Positions 44,672-53,585 of a DNA stretch of 64,000 bases are shown one piece after another. Position numbers and translations under genes: made by a program. Location of the stretch: the NCBI RefSeq assembly GCF_900110255.1, contig NZ_FODD01000017.1, positions 1 through 64,000 on the forward strand, written 5' to 3'. The stretch's first letter is position 1. Every line of letters begins with the position of its first letter. The notes under the pieces were generated by a model. It was not told the origin of the DNA and made no database searches. It saw nothing but the letters and a program-made list of their open reading frames with translations. This DNA comes from Actinacidiphila rubida. GTDB taxonomy: Bacteria; Actinomycetota; Actinomycetes; Streptomycetales; Streptomycetaceae.

Positions 44672-47011
44672 ATGACTGGCACAGCGGCGGTACGCAGGCG
44701 GATCGCCGCCTTCTGGGACCGTTACGCGGCGTCCGACCCGGGGCTGCTGCGGCTGCTGGCCGGGCTGCGGACGACCGGCTCGATCGCCCTGGCGCTGCTG
44801 GTCCTGTCCCTGATCTCCGTGCTGGTCCCGCTGCTGGTCGCCGGGGCGATCACCGGGATGGTCTCGACGTTCGCGATCCGCGACCGCGCGGTGCGCGACC
44901 AGGCGGTCACCTTGGCGCTGGGGGTGGTCGCCGCGCTGGTGTCGGTGACGCTCGGCGCGCTGCTCAACCCCCATGTCGTCCTCGGCGACCTCTTCTTCAT
45001 CCTGCTGATCTTCGGCGCCGCCTACGTCCGCAGGTTCGGCGACCGGGGCACGGCGCTGGGCGTGATCACCTTCCAGGTCTACTTCGTCGCACTGTTCGTG
45101 CACGCGACGAGCGGCACGCTGCCGCGGCTGTGGCTGACGGTCGTCGTGGCGTTCGCGGCCAGTGCGGTGTTCCGCTTCGTGCTCGTCCCGGCCCGCCCGG
45201 AGAGCGCCCTGGACCGGTTGCGGCAGGCGTTCCGGGCGCGCATCGCGCAGCTGTTCGGCAGCCAGATCGCGTTCCTGGACGCCGGGTCCGACGAGCGCGA
45301 GGGCGCCTTCGCGGACATGCGGCGGGACACCGCTCGGCTGCACGAGACCGCGCTGATGATCCAGGCCGGCCTGGATGAGGGCATGGAGGACGAGCGCACC
45401 GCGGAGCTGCTGCAGCGGCGCATCGCCGCGGCCGAGATCGCGGCGGAGCGCCTGGGCGTGCTCCTGCTCGGCGCCCGCAGCGCCGACCACGCGGACACCA
45501 CTCTGACGCTGCACCTGCCGGACGCTCCGCTGCCGCCCCTGGCCCGTCGCACGGACGACGACGTGCTCGGCCTGCTGCGCTCGGAGGTGCGGGCGCTCCA
45601 GGTGCTGGTGTCCCGGCTGGCCTCCGACGGCCGCGGCACGGGCCTCGCCCAGGTGCGCAACCGGCTGCTGGGCTACCGGGAGGACGAGAACCTGCCGCGG
45701 GCGTCCACCGCGATCCAGGACGCGTTCCGCGGCGTCGGCGAGGCCGCGCGCGGCGTGCTGGGCCTGCGGCTGGCGGTGGAGGGGCCGGGCGACACCTCGG
45801 ACGACGCCCCGGAGACCACCCGTTCCCGTGAGGAGATCGAGGCGGAGGACGCGTCGCTGACGGGCGAGGCCGAGGTCGCGGAGGAGCCGACGGGCCTGCG
45901 GCGCCGGACGACCCGGGCGGCGATGCAGGTCGCGGCCGGCTCCGCCCTGGCGATCGCGGGCGGCGAGTTCCTGTCGAGCCAGCGCTGGTACTGGGCGGTG
46001 CTGACCTGCTGGGTGGTGTTCCTGAACACCTCCTCCACCGGGGAGATCCTGGTGCGCGGCTACCGGCGGCTGATCGGCACGGTGTGCGGGGTGGTGGCGG
46101 GCGTGCTGCTGGCCGGCGCGGTCGGCCACCACACGTGGACGGCGTTCGCGCTGGTCCTGCTGCTGATCTTCGCGATGTTCTTCACCGCGCCGGTGTCGTA
46201 CGCCCTGATGTCGTTCTTCGTCACCGCGGCCCTGGGCCTGCTCTACACGCTGCTGCACACCTACAGCGCGTCGGTGCTGGTGCTGCGGATCGAGGAGACG
46301 GCGCTGGGCGCCGCGTGCGGGATCGTCGCCGCCGTGCTGGTCTTCCCCGTGCCCACCGACCGGCGCACCGACCAGTTGCTGTCCACGGTGCTGGCCAGGC
46401 TGCGGGACGTCACGACGGCCGCGGTCGGGCAGCTGAGCGGCGGCCCCGCCGTGGACCTGGTGGACATGGCCCGCGAGCTGGACACGGCGCTGGACGACCT
46501 GCGCACCTCCACGGGCCCGCTGACGCACCCGTTCACCCCGCTGCGGGTCAGGCGCCGCACCGCCCAGTACGTGGTGGCGCTGCTGGAGACCTGCGCCTAT
46601 CACGTGCGCTCGCTGGCGGCGACCGCCGAACTCGTCCCCTACAGCAAGAACGTGGCCGCCGACCCGCGGCTGGCGGCGGTCGGGCAGCGCCTTGAGCACA
46701 ACATCGACCTGCTGATCGACGGTGTCAGCGACGCCGACCTGCCGGGCGGCGGCCCCACCGTCCGCGGCGAGGGCGGGAGTCCGTCCCCGGCGGGCGAGAT
46801 CGAGACCGGGCCGAGCATCGCGTCGATGCTGGAGGGTTCGGGCTCCGCGGTGGACCGCTCGCAGACCGTCACCTACCGGGTGCTGCGGCACCTGCAGCGG
46901 CTGGACGAGAGCGTGGTCGCGCTGGCCCGCCCGCTGGGAGTGCCGGTGGCCGCCACCCCGGGCCACGGGGGCCCGTCCGGCAGCACCCTGGTGCCGCCGA
47001 CACGCGTGTGA
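44672..47011 (+). CDS. FUSC-family membrane protein (aromatic acid exporter-like)
   Basis: The 779-residue protein has two sets of transmembrane helices, one near residues 35-175 and one near 425-560, with a long cytoplasmic helical region between them and a cytoplasmic C-terminus (from about 570). This two-block plan and the second block (AAMQVAAGSALAIAGGEFLS, SSQRWYWAVLTCWVVFLNTS, GYRRLIGTVCGVVAG) are typical of FUSC/YccS/aromatic-acid exporter proteins. The substrate is unknown. The ATG at 44672 has GAGGAA about 12 bases upstream. The tail after 700 is low complexity. Confidence 0.88.
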   Translation: MTGTAAVRRRIAAFWDRYAASDPGLLRLLAGLRTTGSIALALLVLSLISVLVPLLVAGAITGMVSTFAIRDRAVRDQAVTLALGVVAALVSVTLGALLNPHVVLGDLFFILLIFGAAYVRRFGDRGTALGVITFQVYFVALFVHATSGTLPRLWLTVVVAFAASAVFRFVLVPARPESALDRLRQAFRARIAQLFGSQIAFLDAGSDEREGAFADMRRDTARLHETALMIQAGLDEGMEDERTAELLQRRIAAAEIAAERLGVLLLGARSADHADTTLTLHLPDAPLPPLARRTDDDVLGLLRSEVRALQVLVSRLASDGRGTGLAQVRNRLLGYREDENLPRASTAIQDAFRGVGEAARGVLGLRLAVEGPGDTSDDAPETTRSREEIEAEDASLTGEAEVAEEPTGLRRRTTRAAMQVAAGSALAIAGGEFLSSQRWYWAVLTCWVVFLNTSSTGEILVRGYRRLIGTVCGVVAGVLLAGAVGHHTWTAFALVLLLIFAMFFTAPVSYALMSFFVTAALGLLYTLLHTYSASVLVLRIEETALGAACGIVAAVLVFPVPTDRRTDQLLSTVLARLRDVTTAAVGQLSGGPAVDLVDMARELDTALDDLRTSTGPLTHPFTPLRVRRRTAQYVVALLETCAYHVRSLAATAELVPYSKNVAADPRLAAVGQRLEHNIDLLIDGVSDADLPGGGPTVRGEGGSPSPAGEIETGPSIASMLEGSGSAVDRSQTVTYRVLRHLQRLDESVVALARPLGVPVAATPGHGGPSGSTLVPPTRV

Positions 47012-47162
47012 GGCGGGCGCGGGGCGCCGCGGCTGGTTGCATGGGATCACGCACGCCGGCCGGCCGCACCGTCCGGACACCGCCGACCGCCGCACACCGC
47101 GCCGCCCGCTGACCACCCGCCACCACCCGCCCGCCGACCACCCGTCCTTCCCAAGGGGTTCC

Positions 47163-48422
47163 GTGCTGAACGCCACGGCCGCCGAGGCCCTGTCCGCCGC
47201 CCTTCTGCTGCTGGTGCTGGCGTTCGCCGTGGTGCGGCCGTTCGGCTGGCCCGAGGCGGTCGTCGCGGTCCCCGCGGCCGGGATCGTGCTGGCCACGGGC
47301 GCGATCTCGCTGGACCACGCCGGCGCGGAGGCCCGGCAGCTCGGGCCGGTCATCGGGTTCCTCGCGGCGGTGCTGGTCCTCGCCCAGTTGTGCGACGAGG
47401 AAGGGCTGTTCCATTTCTGCGGGGCGTGGATGGCGCGCGGCGCGGCGGGCAGCCCGCAGCGCCTGCTGGTGCAGGTGTTCGCGGTCGCCTCGGTGATCAC
47501 CGCGGCGCTGAGCCTGGACGCGACGGTCGTGCTGCTGACCCCGGTGGTCTTCGCGACGGCCGCCCGGCTCGGCGCCCGCCCGCGCCCGCACGTCTACGCC
47601 TGCACCCACCTGTCGAACACCGCGTCGCTGCTGCTGCCGGTCTCCAACCTGACGAACCTGCTGGCGCTGGCCGCCAGCGGCCTGACGTTCACCCGGTTCG
47701 CGGCGCTGATGGTGCTGCCGTGGCTGCTGGCGATCGGCACGGAGTACGTGGTGCTGCGCCGGTTCTTCGCGACCGACCTGGCGGCGGGCGCGCGCCGGCC
47801 GGACATGGGCGATCCCCCGCGTCCGCCGGTGTTCGCGCTGGTGACGGTCGGCTGCACGCTCGCCGGGTTCGCCGCCGCGTCGGCGGTGGGCGTCAACCCG
47901 GCGTGGGCCGCGTTCGCCGGTGCGGCGGTCCTGGCGGTCCGCGCCCTGGCCCGCCGCACCACCACGCCCGTCGCGCTGTTCCGGGCCGCCTCCGTGCCGT
48001 TCCTGGCGTTCGTGCTGGGGCTGGGCATCGTGGTGCGCGCGCTCGTCGACCACGGCCTGGGCGCGGGTCTGGGCCATCTGGTGCCGGGCGGCACGGGTCT
48101 GGCGGACTTGCTGGCGATCGCGGGCCTGGCCGCGCTCCTGGCGAACCTGATCAACAACCTCCCCGCGGTCCTGGTGCTGCTGCCGCTGACCGCCCCGCAC
48201 GGCTCGGTGGCGGTGCTCGCCGTGCTGCTGGGCGTCAACATCGGCCCCAACCTCACCTACGCGGGCTCGCTGGCCACGCTGCTGTGGCGGCGTATCGTGC
48301 GGGAGCACGAAACCGACGTGGATCTCGGGGAGTTCACCCGGCTGGGACTGCTGGCCGTGCCTGCCGCGCTGCTGGTGGCGGTGCTGGCACTGTGGGTGTC
48401 GTCCACCGTGATCGGCGGCTGA
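47163..48422 (+). CDS. ArsB/SLC13-like ion permease
   Basis: The 419-residue protein has 10-12 hydrophobic helices and the ArsB/NhaD/SLC13 pattern: LDATVVLLTPVVFATAARLG, HLSNTASLLLPVSNLTNLLA, ANLINNLPAVLVLLPL and NIGPNLTYAGSLATLLWRRI. ArsB exports arsenite and relatives carry Na+, dicarboxylates or other anions; no arsR or arsC is adjacent, so the arsenite role is unproven. GTG at 47163 has AAGGGG 5 bases upstream. A universal stress protein gene follows after 16 bp and is probably co-transcribed. Confidence 0.88.
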   Translation: MLNATAAEALSAALLLLVLAFAVVRPFGWPEAVVAVPAAGIVLATGAISLDHAGAEARQLGPVIGFLAAVLVLAQLCDEEGLFHFCGAWMARGAAGSPQRLLVQVFAVASVITAALSLDATVVLLTPVVFATAARLGARPRPHVYACTHLSNTASLLLPVSNLTNLLALAASGLTFTRFAALMVLPWLLAIGTEYVVLRRFFATDLAAGARRPDMGDPPRPPVFALVTVGCTLAGFAAASAVGVNPAWAAFAGAAVLAVRALARRTTTPVALFRAASVPFLAFVLGLGIVVRALVDHGLGAGLGHLVPGGTGLADLLAIAGLAALLANLINNLPAVLVLLPLTAPHGSVAVLAVLLGVNIGPNLTYAGSLATLLWRRIVREHETDVDLGEFTRLGLLAVPAALLVAVLALWVSSTVIGG

Positions 48423-48438
48423 TCGGAGGCAGACCGGA

Positions 48439-49002
48439 ATGGCACGTGTCGTCGCCTGGATCGTCGAGGGCACCTGGCCCTCGTGCGTCGACGCCGTCCG
48501 CGCCCACGCGCCGGACGGCGCCGAGGTCGTGCTGCTGCACGTCCCCGACCCCGAGGTGCCCGCCGCCGCGCACGCCGCGTTCGCGGGACTGCTCGGGCGC
48601 GGCGGCCGGCCGTCGCGCGACCCGGGGACCGAGGTGGAGCACGAGGCCGTGGCGCACGGCGAGCAGCTGCTGCGGGACGCGGCCGCGCGACTGGGCCGTC
48701 CCTGCACCCGCCGGCAGCGCTCGGGCCGGGTGGAGCGCGAGGTGGTCGCCGAGGCGGACGGCGCCGAGCTGCTGGTGCTGGCGCGCGACGGCGACCACAG
48801 CCGGCTCGGCCCCCACAGCCTGGGGCCGCACAGCCGCTTCGTCGTGGACCACGCGCCGTGCCCCGTGCTGCTGGTGTGGCCCGACACCCCGCCGGGCACC
48901 GACACCATCCCGCCCCCGCCGACCCACCACCACCCGCACCCCCACGGCGGCCCCCACGAGCCGCCGCCGCCACCGCCGCCTCCGCCGCCCGGCCGCCCCT
49001 GA
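48439..49002 (+). CDS. Universal stress protein with His/Pro-rich C-terminal tail
   Basis: The 187-residue product has a single Usp-like domain (1-150) with strands RVVAWIVEGTWPS, VVLLHVPDPEVP and LLVLARDG and the closing CPVLLVW, then a tail with THHHPHPHGGPHEP and a run of prolines. The tail carries seven His in about 15 residues and could bind metal ions. The central loop (SLGPHSRFVVDHAPC) resembles the Usp nucleotide-loop region, but with His in place of the usual Gly/Ser residues. ATG at 48439 has GGAGG upstream. It follows the ArsB-like gene by 16 bp, which hints at a metal/metalloid link. Confidence 0.8.
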   Translation: MARVVAWIVEGTWPSCVDAVRAHAPDGAEVVLLHVPDPEVPAAAHAAFAGLLGRGGRPSRDPGTEVEHEAVAHGEQLLRDAAARLGRPCTRRQRSGRVEREVVAEADGAELLVLARDGDHSRLGPHSLGPHSRFVVDHAPCPVLLVWPDTPPGTDTIPPPPTHHHPHPHGGPHEPPPPPPPPPPGRP

Positions 49003-49064
49003 CGCCGGGGTGGACGGGGCCGAGCGGGGGGGCCACCGGACCGGGCGCGCGTGTCCGTGCGCGC

Positions 49065-49835
49065 TCAGCCGTCCTGGGACAGCCGCTCGGCCAGGTACTC
49101 CTCCCAGGTGCGCTCGCCGCGGTCGGCCCCCGGCCGCGCGAGGTTGTCGCCGGCCCGGTAGGCCCGCCCGGCCTTGCCGGGGATGCGTACCGGCAGCCGC
49201 ATCCGGCGCCTGCCGCGGGCCGCCAGGTAGCCTTCGGCCAGTTCGCCGAGCCCGTACACGCGCGGCCCGGCGAGGTCGGGCACCAGGCCGGCGGGCGCAG
49301 CGAGTGCGAGGTCGGCGAGCCTGCGGGCCACGTCACCGGCGTCGACCGGCTCGAAGCGCAGGCCACCGGGGACGGGCAGCACCGGCATCCCGGCCATCTT
49401 CCGCACGGCGGAGAACGTGAGGGTGTGGAACTGCGCGGCGCGCAGCGTCGTCCACGGCACGCCGCTGCCGGCGACCTCCTGCTCGGCGGCGAGCTTCCTG
49501 CGGAACCAGGCCACCGGGACGCGGTCCGCGCCGATCACCGAGATGTACACCAGGTGCCGCACGCCGGACCCGCGCAGCGCCCGCACCAGGGTGCGCGCCG
49601 CGACGTCGTCGCCCTTGGGGCCGCCCGCCAGGTGCAGTACGGTCTCGGCGCCGTCCACGGCCGCCGCGACGCCGTCGCCACGGGCGAGGTCGCCGGTGAC
49701 GTACTCGATGCCGTCCCCGGGAGCGCGGCCGGTGCGGCTGAGCACACGCAGTTCGCACCCGGCCGCGCGCAGCAGCGGGGTGACCCGGCGGCCCAGGGTG
49801 CCGGTGCCGCCGGTGATGAGGATGGAGGGGGCCAT
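49065..49835 (-). CDS. NmrA/atypical SDR-family NAD(P)-binding protein
   Basis: The 256-residue atypical SDR starts with the nucleotide motif ILITGGTGTLGRRVTPLL (TGxTGxxG) and lacks the classical YxxxK. HLVYISVIGADRVPVAWFRR and WTTLRAAQFHTL are typical of the NmrA/YwnB/NDUFA9-like group. It may act as a redox sensor or reductase on an unknown substrate. ATG at 49833-49835 has GGGAG upstream. It is divergent from the ECF sigma gene with about 77 bp between starts, a pairing common for this class of sigma factors. Confidence 0.9.
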   Translation of the reverse strand: MAPSILITGGTGTLGRRVTPLLRAAGCELRVLSRTGRAPGDGIEYVTGDLARGDGVAAAVDGAETVLHLAGGPKGDDVAARTLVRALRGSGVRHLVYISVIGADRVPVAWFRRKLAAEQEVAGSGVPWTTLRAAQFHTLTFSAVRKMAGMPVLPVPGGLRFEPVDAGDVARRLADLALAAPAGLVPDLAGPRVYGLGELAEGYLAARGRRRMRLPVRIPGKAGRAYRAGDNLARPGADRGERTWEEYLAERLSQDG

Positions 49836-49912
49836 GGTCGTTCTCCCAGCTCGTTGGCGTGTCGTTTCCTTCGCTGCTTGCCCGACACCGCCGGATGGGT
49901 GAATGTGACGGC

Positions 49913-50800
49913 GTGGACGACCACGGCTGGCTGACGGACCGTTTCGCCGAGAACCAAAGGCAGTTGCACGCGGTGGCCTACCGCATGCTCGGTTCGGCGA
50001 GCGAGGCCGACGACGCCCTGCAGGACGCCTGGCTGCGTGCCGCGCGGGCCGACCCGAGCGGGATCGGGAACCCGGCGGCGTGGCTCACGACGATCGTGTC
50101 CCGGGTCTGCCTGAACATGCTGCGGTCGCGCGAGCGGCGCCGGGAGGACCCGCTGGACGCGGCGGCCGGTGGCCGCACGGCCCCCGCCGAGGACGGCGGG
50201 GACCCGGAGCGGGAGGCGGTGCTGGCCGACTCGGTGGGTCTGGCGCTGCTGGTGGTGCTGGACACCCTGGCACCGGCCGAGCGGGTGGCGTTCGTGCTGC
50301 ACGACATGTTCGCCGTGCCGTTCGACGAGGTCGGCCCGCTGCTGGAGCGCTCCCCCGCCGCGGCCCGGCAGCTCGCCAGCCGCGCCCGCCGCAGGGTCGA
50401 GGGCGTGCCCGCGGTACCGGGCGAGGACCTGGCCCGGCAGCGCCGCGTCGTCGAGGCGTATCTCGCGGCGGCGCGCGAGGGGGACTTCGACGCGCTGCTG
50501 TCCCTGCTCGACCCGGACGTGGTGCTGCGCGCGGACGCGGCGGTCGGCCCGACGCCGTCGCCGGCGGTGCTGCACGGCGCGCGGGCGGTGTCCCGGGGCG
50601 CGTTCGCGTCCGCGGTCCGCGCGCGGTTCACCGCGGCGGCGCTGGTCGACGGCACGGCGGGTCTGGTGATGGCGCGCGGCGGCAGGGCCGCGGTGGTGCT
50701 GGCCTTCACCGTGGACGCCGGCGGGATGATCACCGCGATCGACGTGATCGCCGAGCCGGCGCGGCTGCGCGCCCTCGACCTCGCGGTTCTCGACGGCTGA
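49913..50800 (+). CDS. ECF sigma factor, SigJ/ECF41-like, with C-terminal SnoaL-type domain
   Basis: The 295-residue protein has sigma region 2 at about 5-75 (QLHAVAYRMLGSASEADDAL, with the AWLTTIVSR core) and region 4 at about 110-165 (LAPAERVAFVLHDMFAVPFD). It ends in a SnoaL/NTF2-like domain (about 175-290) with LLDPDVVLRADA and VIAEPARLRAL. In this group the fused domain takes the place of a separate anti-sigma factor. The usual DGGGK and NPDKL motifs of ECF41 are changed here. GTG at 49913 matches the usual family N-terminus; ATG at 49895 and GTG at 49859 are alternatives. Confidence 0.9.
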   Translation: MDDHGWLTDRFAENQRQLHAVAYRMLGSASEADDALQDAWLRAARADPSGIGNPAAWLTTIVSRVCLNMLRSRERRREDPLDAAAGGRTAPAEDGGDPEREAVLADSVGLALLVVLDTLAPAERVAFVLHDMFAVPFDEVGPLLERSPAAARQLASRARRRVEGVPAVPGEDLARQRRVVEAYLAAAREGDFDALLSLLDPDVVLRADAAVGPTPSPAVLHGARAVSRGAFASAVRARFTAAALVDGTAGLVMARGGRAAVVLAFTVDAGGMITAIDVIAEPARLRALDLAVLDG

Positions 50801-50851
50801 CGGCCGCCACCGGGGCGCCCGGCCGGGGCCGCCACGCGCCGGGCGCCGCGT

Positions 50852-51583
50852 TCAGCCCGCCGAGCGCGCGGCCCGCAGCCGGTAGCGCTGCACGGCGCTG
50901 CCGGGGGTCTGCTCCATGGACGTCACGACGAGTCCGCCCGCCGCGGCGAGGTCCTCGAAGCTCTCGGGGGTGTGCCAGTGCAGCACCCACGGGCGGTCGA
51001 CGACCGTGCTCCGCCCGTTGTGGTGCCGCTCGTACCGCAGCAGGGTCGTCTGCGTCCGCTCCGTCTCGTTCCGGTCCTCCGACAGCACCGACACCCGCAG
51101 CTCCGCGCCGTCGCCGGCGGTCGCGACGCGCACCTGGCCGATGTCGTCCGCGGCGGTCGGCCGGGGCGCGAAGAGCGGCACCAGGGCGGTGCCGCCCTCG
51201 CCGAGGTGGCCGCGGATGCCGCGCAGCGCGGCGATCGCGGTGGGGTCGTCCGGCAGCAGGTTGAACGTCGGTCCGGCGAGGAAGATGGCGCGGTAGCGGC
51301 ACGCCAGGTGCAGGCTCTCGATGCGCTGGTGGTGCAGGACGACGCGCAGGCGCTGCTCGCGGGCCCGCCGCCGGCAGCGCTCGATCATGTCCGCCGAGGA
51401 GTCGACGCCCTCCACGTCCAGGCCGCGCTTGCACAGGTCGAGCAGCGGGTCGCCGTCGCCGCAGCCGAGTTCCAGGGCCGGCCCGCCGCACTCCTCGACG
51501 AACGCGGCGTAGGGCTCGGGGTCCTGGGTGACCGGCCTGAGCGGGCCGTGGAGGTCGGCCACGATGCCGGGGGAGAAGTTCAC
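50852..51583 (-). CDS. Class I SAM-dependent methyltransferase
   Basis: The 243-residue methyltransferase has motif I ALELGCGDGDPLLDLC, the acidic residue GVDSSADMIERC and motif post-I to II ESLHLACRYRAIFLAGPTFN. The C-terminal beta-strands (WVLHWHTPESFEDLAAAGGL) fit a small-molecule methyltransferase. The substrate is unknown. GTG at 51581-51583 has AGGTGG 5 bases upstream; a GTG three codons earlier is possible. It lies on the minus strand 134 bp after the TetR gene. Confidence 0.85.
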   Translation of the reverse strand: MNFSPGIVADLHGPLRPVTQDPEPYAAFVEECGGPALELGCGDGDPLLDLCKRGLDVEGVDSSADMIERCRRRAREQRLRVVLHHQRIESLHLACRYRAIFLAGPTFNLLPDDPTAIAALRGIRGHLGEGGTALVPLFAPRPTAADDIGQVRVATAGDGAELRVSVLSEDRNETERTQTTLLRYERHHNGRSTVVDRPWVLHWHTPESFEDLAAAGGLVVTSMEQTPGSAVQRYRLRAARSAG

Positions 51584-51716
51584 TGCGTCCACCTGTGCAC
51601 CATATCCACCGATTTGCGGATTATCGTGCAGCACGACGGAGGGGCGGCCGTTCGGTCCCGGACCTCCACCGGCGGCCCGCGGGACGCGCCCGCGCGGCCC
51701 TGCCGCCCGGGCGCCC

Positions 51717-52394
51717 TCAGCCCGCCAGCAGGTCGTCGAGTTCGGCGGCGAACAGCAGCTCCGGGTCGAAGCCCATGCCCGCGAAGTGGCCCGCGACCTC
51801 CAGCGACAGCACGCCGTGCAGGCGGGTCCAGAAGACCAGGGCACGGTGCAGGACGGGAGCGCCGGCCCGGTGGCCGCGCGCCCAGTCGCGGTGGTCCGCC
51901 AGGTGGGCGTCGAACGCCGCCGCCGGGGCGTCGGCGTTCCACGGCAGCACCGCACAGGCGTCGAGCAGCACGTCCATGATCTCGGCGGCGATGGCGGTGA
52001 TCTCGTCCGGCGCCCGGTAGCCGGGCACGGGGGTCCCGTAGATGAGCAGGTAGCGCTGGGGATCGGCGAGGGCCCACCGGCGCAGCACGTGGGCGAGCGC
52101 GGCCGCGTCGGCTCCGCCGGCGGCCTCGGCCGAGGCGTGGAAGGCGTCGGCGAGCCCGCGGTACGCGTCCCGGATCATCTCGGTGATCAGTTCGTCGCGG
52201 CTGCCGAAGTACCGGTAGAGCGCGGGGCCGCTCAGGCCCATCTGCTTGGCGATGGCGTTGAGCGAGAGCGCGGAGGCGCCCGCCGTGGCGATCTGCCCCC
52301 ACGCGCGGTCCTTGATCTCGTCGCACACCTGCGCGCGGTAGCGCTCGCGCGGGCTCGGGGGCTGCGCCACGCCTGATTCCCCCTCGGCCGCCAT
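51717..52394 (-). CDS. TetR-family regulator
   Basis: The 225-residue protein has an N-terminal TetR helix-turn-helix (about 30-70; ALSLNAIAKQMGLSGPALYR, then YFGSRDELI) and a ligand domain of the TetR_C_13/WHG type (YGTPVPGYRAP, FWTRLHGVLSLEVAGHF). It is divergent from the quinone-oxidoreductase gene at 52548, with overlapping promoter DNA and an imperfect palindrome at 52433-52447, so it probably represses that gene and itself. ATG at 52392-52394 was chosen; longer frames start in the palindrome region. Confidence 0.88.
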   Translation of the reverse strand: MAAEGESGVAQPPSPRERYRAQVCDEIKDRAWGQIATAGASALSLNAIAKQMGLSGPALYRYFGSRDELITEMIRDAYRGLADAFHASAEAAGGADAAALAHVLRRWALADPQRYLLIYGTPVPGYRAPDEITAIAAEIMDVLLDACAVLPWNADAPAAAFDAHLADHRDWARGHRAGAPVLHRALVFWTRLHGVLSLEVAGHFAGMGFDPELLFAAELDDLLAG

Positions 52395-52432
52395 GTCCGT
52401 CACCACCACTCGCGCTACACCTTCACGATTCA

Positions 52433-52485
52433 GTGAGAGGTTATCACGCAACCACTTGACGAGCCCGTACACTCGGAGTTAGAAC
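52433..52485 (+). promoter_or_regulatory. Promoter (TTGACG-17/18-TTAGAAC) and candidate TetR operator
   Basis: TTGACG (52456-52461) and TTAGAA/TAGAAC (52479-52485) form a good -35/-10 pair reading toward the oxidoreductase gene at 52548. Just upstream, GTGAGAGGTTATCAC (52433-52447) is an imperfect 15-bp palindrome in front of the TetR gene. The pairing of promoter and palindrome suggests TetR control. Confidence 0.5.
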
Positions 52486-52547
52486 ATATAACGAAGGCAA
52501 GAACCAATCATTCAGTCCTCACCGAGGACGCGGCAGCGGAGGTCGCC

Positions 52548-53579
52548 ATGAACGCCGAGGGACTCGTCCAGGTCGTCCTGCCGGGCAAGGTCGAACCCGA
52601 GGGGCTGGAGATCCGCCACGGCGCGGTCCCCACGCCCGGGCCGGGGCAGGTCGTGGTCCGGATGGAGGCGACGGGTGTCTCGTTCGCCGAGCAGCAGATG
52701 CGCCGCGGCCGCTACTACGACCAGCCGCCGTTCCCGTTCGTCCCCGGCTACGACCTCGTGGGCACCGTGGTCGCGAGCGGCCCGGGCGTCGCCGCGGACC
52801 TGGCGGGCACCCGCGTCGCCGCGCTGGTGAAGGTCGGCGGCTGGGCCAGCCACGCGCTGGTCGACGCGGCGGACGCGGTGCCGGTGCCGGACGGGGTCGG
52901 CCCGGCCGAGGCGGAGACCCTGGTCGTCAACGGCGTCACCGCCTGGCAGATGCTGCACCGCAAGGCGCGGGTGCGCGCCGGGCAGACCGTGCTGGTGCAC
53001 GGCGCCAACGGCGGCGTCGGCTCCGTCCTGGTCCAGCTCGCCCGCGCGGCCGGCGCCACGGTCATCGGCACCGCCTCCGCCCGCCACCACGACGCGCTGC
53101 GCGCGCTGGGCGCGATCCCGGTCGACTACCGCACCGAGGACGTCCCCGCCCGGGTCCGCGCACTCGCACCCGGCGGCGTGGACGCGGTCTTCGACCACAT
53201 CGGCGGCCGCAGCGTCGTCGACTCCTGGCATCTGCTGGCGCCCGGCGGCACCCTCGTCTCGTACGGGTCCGCCTCCACGCGGGACGACGAGGGCTCCAAG
53301 CAGTGGCCCGTGCTGAAGCTGCTGGGCCGGGTGGGGGTGTGGAACGCGCTGCCCAACGGCCGCCACGCGTACTTCTTCAACGTCTGGGCGGGCCGCGCCC
53401 TGTCCAAGGACCGCTTCAGGGCGCGGCTGCGGGCCGATCTCGGCCAGGTCTTCGCGGCCCTGCGCGACGGCGAGGTCACCGCGCAGATCGCGGCGCGGCT
53501 CCCGCTCACCAGCGCCGCCGAAGCGCTGCGCCTGGCCGAGTCCGGCACGGTCGCGGGCAAGGTCGTGCTGACCCCGTGA
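52548..53579 (+). CDS. Zinc-less MDR quinone oxidoreductase / alcohol-dehydrogenase-family reductase
   Basis: The 343-residue NADPH-dependent medium-chain reductase of the quinone oxidoreductase type has a GroES-like N-terminus (PGPGQVVVRMEATGVSFAEQ, FVPGYDLVGTV), then a Rossmann domain with VLVHGANGGVGSVLVQLARA and FDHIGGRSVVDSW. No zinc-binding Cys/His set is present. ATG at 52548 has GGAGG upstream. It is divergent from and probably controlled by the TetR protein at 51717-52394. It converges on the LysR gene with 6 bp between stops. Confidence 0.9.
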   Translation: MNAEGLVQVVLPGKVEPEGLEIRHGAVPTPGPGQVVVRMEATGVSFAEQQMRRGRYYDQPPFPFVPGYDLVGTVVASGPGVAADLAGTRVAALVKVGGWASHALVDAADAVPVPDGVGPAEAETLVVNGVTAWQMLHRKARVRAGQTVLVHGANGGVGSVLVQLARAAGATVIGTASARHHDALRALGAIPVDYRTEDVPARVRALAPGGVDAVFDHIGGRSVVDSWHLLAPGGTLVSYGSASTRDDEGSKQWPVLKLLGRVGVWNALPNGRHAYFFNVWAGRALSKDRFRARLRADLGQVFAALRDGEVTAQIAARLPLTSAAEALRLAESGTVAGKVVLTP

Positions 53580-53585
53580 GCCGGG

